64,000 nt of DNA, from assembly GCA_965222525.1 (NCBI GenBank), contig OZ244955.1, positions 1,426,001 to 1,490,000 on the forward strand, read 5' to 3'. Under the pieces are notes generated by a model, which saw only the letters and a program-made list of their open reading frames with translations, searched no databases and was not told where the DNA came from. The number at the start of each line of letters is the position of its first letter. Position 1 is the stretch's first letter. Shown piece by piece: positions 63,545-64,000 of this stretch. This DNA comes from CBDCUF01 sp965222525 (GTDB lineage: Bacteria; Pseudomonadota; Alphaproteobacteria; Rickettsiales; UBA8987). The position numbers and the translations under genes were made by a program.

Positions 63545-64000
63545 TCAAACAAAAACATCACCTAGCAAAATGGTATCCTCACGTTCGGGGCTGGTGGAGA
63601 TTACGGTTATTCTCGCCTCAATCAGCTCCTCGATACGTTTAATATATTTCACCGCATTCTCCGGCAGTTCGTCAAAATTGCGTATACCCTGCGTAACCGC
63701 CTGCCAGCCCGGATGTTCCTCATATACCGGCTCAAGCTCGGCCTGTATTTTCAGCGAGGAAGGCAGATAATCATAAGTCTTGCCGTTATGTTTATAACCT
63801 ACACACAGCTTCAGTATATCCATATTATCCAGTACATCCAGCTTGGTAAGCGCAATGCCGGTTATTCCTGCAATCTTTACCGCTTGCCTAACCATAATTG
63901 TATCAAACCAGCCGCATCGCCTTTGTCGCCCTGTTACCGTGCCGAACTCATGGCCACGCTCACCAAGCCCATAGCCGATATCATTATCCTGCTCGGTAGG
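63545..64000 (-). CDS. purA: Adenylosuccinate synthetase, C-terminal part (gene runs off the window)
   Basis: 152 C-terminal residues of the GTP-dependent enzyme joining IMP and aspartate. Contains FGTVTGRQRRCGWFD, ITGIALTKLDVLD and the C-terminal ISTSPEREDTILL. The N-terminal part (starting beyond 64000) is missing. Convergent with secA. Confidence 0.96.
   Translation of the reverse strand, partial: PTEQDNDIGYGLGERGHEFGTVTGRQRRCGWFDTIMVRQAVKIAGITGIALTKLDVLDNMDILKLCVGYKHNGKTYDYLPSSLKIQAELEPVYEEHPGWQAVTQGIRNFDELPENAVKYIKRIEELIEARITVISTSPEREDTILLGDVFV

Overview
The window reads as an alphaproteobacterial chromosome segment. The housekeeping genes are laid out in alphaproteobacterial style: an F0 ATP synthase operon with both b and b' subunits (atpI-atpB-atpE-atpF'-atpF), usg, a mitofilin/Mic60-like protein, a HIG1-type twin-membrane protein, FtsZ with a long acidic linker, and DapD/DapA. 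A VirB4-VirB6 pair, many palindromic intergenic elements and fragments of transposase and integrase genes suggest a lineage near Rickettsiales or another early-branching group. PHA storage and exosortase genes argue against a strongly reduced obligate parasite. The species cannot be assigned by reading alone.

Layout. 1-13.1 kb is an AT-rich stress and storage island: P-type cation ATPase, DUF2238 protein, beta-CASP RNase, CBS protein, two Hsp20 chaperones, tandem UspA, a Crp/Fnr regulator, three small proteins, an acyl-CoA ligase, an (R)-enoyl-CoA hydratase and PHA synthase. Five near-identical TTGA(C/T)-N4-GTCAA palindromes sit before these transcription units, so the island looks like one FNR-type regulon. 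13.1-14.6 kb holds an XRE repressor and a headless serine recombinase running into tRNA-Leu(CAG). 14.7-19.3 kb holds an outer-membrane barrel, the F0 genes and a membrane-anchored DsbA-like protein with a long LEA-like stalk. 19.6-20.4 kb holds tRNA-Leu(UAA), an integrase stub, a palindromic repeat and a transposase-like remnant, followed by a solitary, divergent gltB.

25.3-33.8 kb is a second accessory block. Three phage-type genes (including a PIF1-like helicase) precede a tightly overlapping operon on the minus strand: truncated MmeI-like methyltransferase, trypsin-like protease, DEAD/DEAH-type helicase and GIY-YIG nuclease. This looks like a broken defence system. 33.8-39.8 kb is a self-contained exosortase / VIT-vWA PEP-CTERM target / two-component system operon. 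39.9-43.1 kb is a divergent cluster (saccharopine-dehydrogenase-like, DUF4166, DCC thiol oxidoreductase; ArsR, DUF2269). 43.8-44.8 kb holds displaced polymorphic-toxin and immunity fragments. 44.9-49.9 kb carries virB4 and virB6.

50-64 kb is mostly core: usg, iscA, iscU, dapD, Mic60-like, dapA, ftsZ, secD, etfB, HIG1, prohibitin-like SPFH protein, secA and the 3' part of purA. It is interrupted by several families of palindromic MITE-like repeats. One of them ends two bases before the secA start codon.
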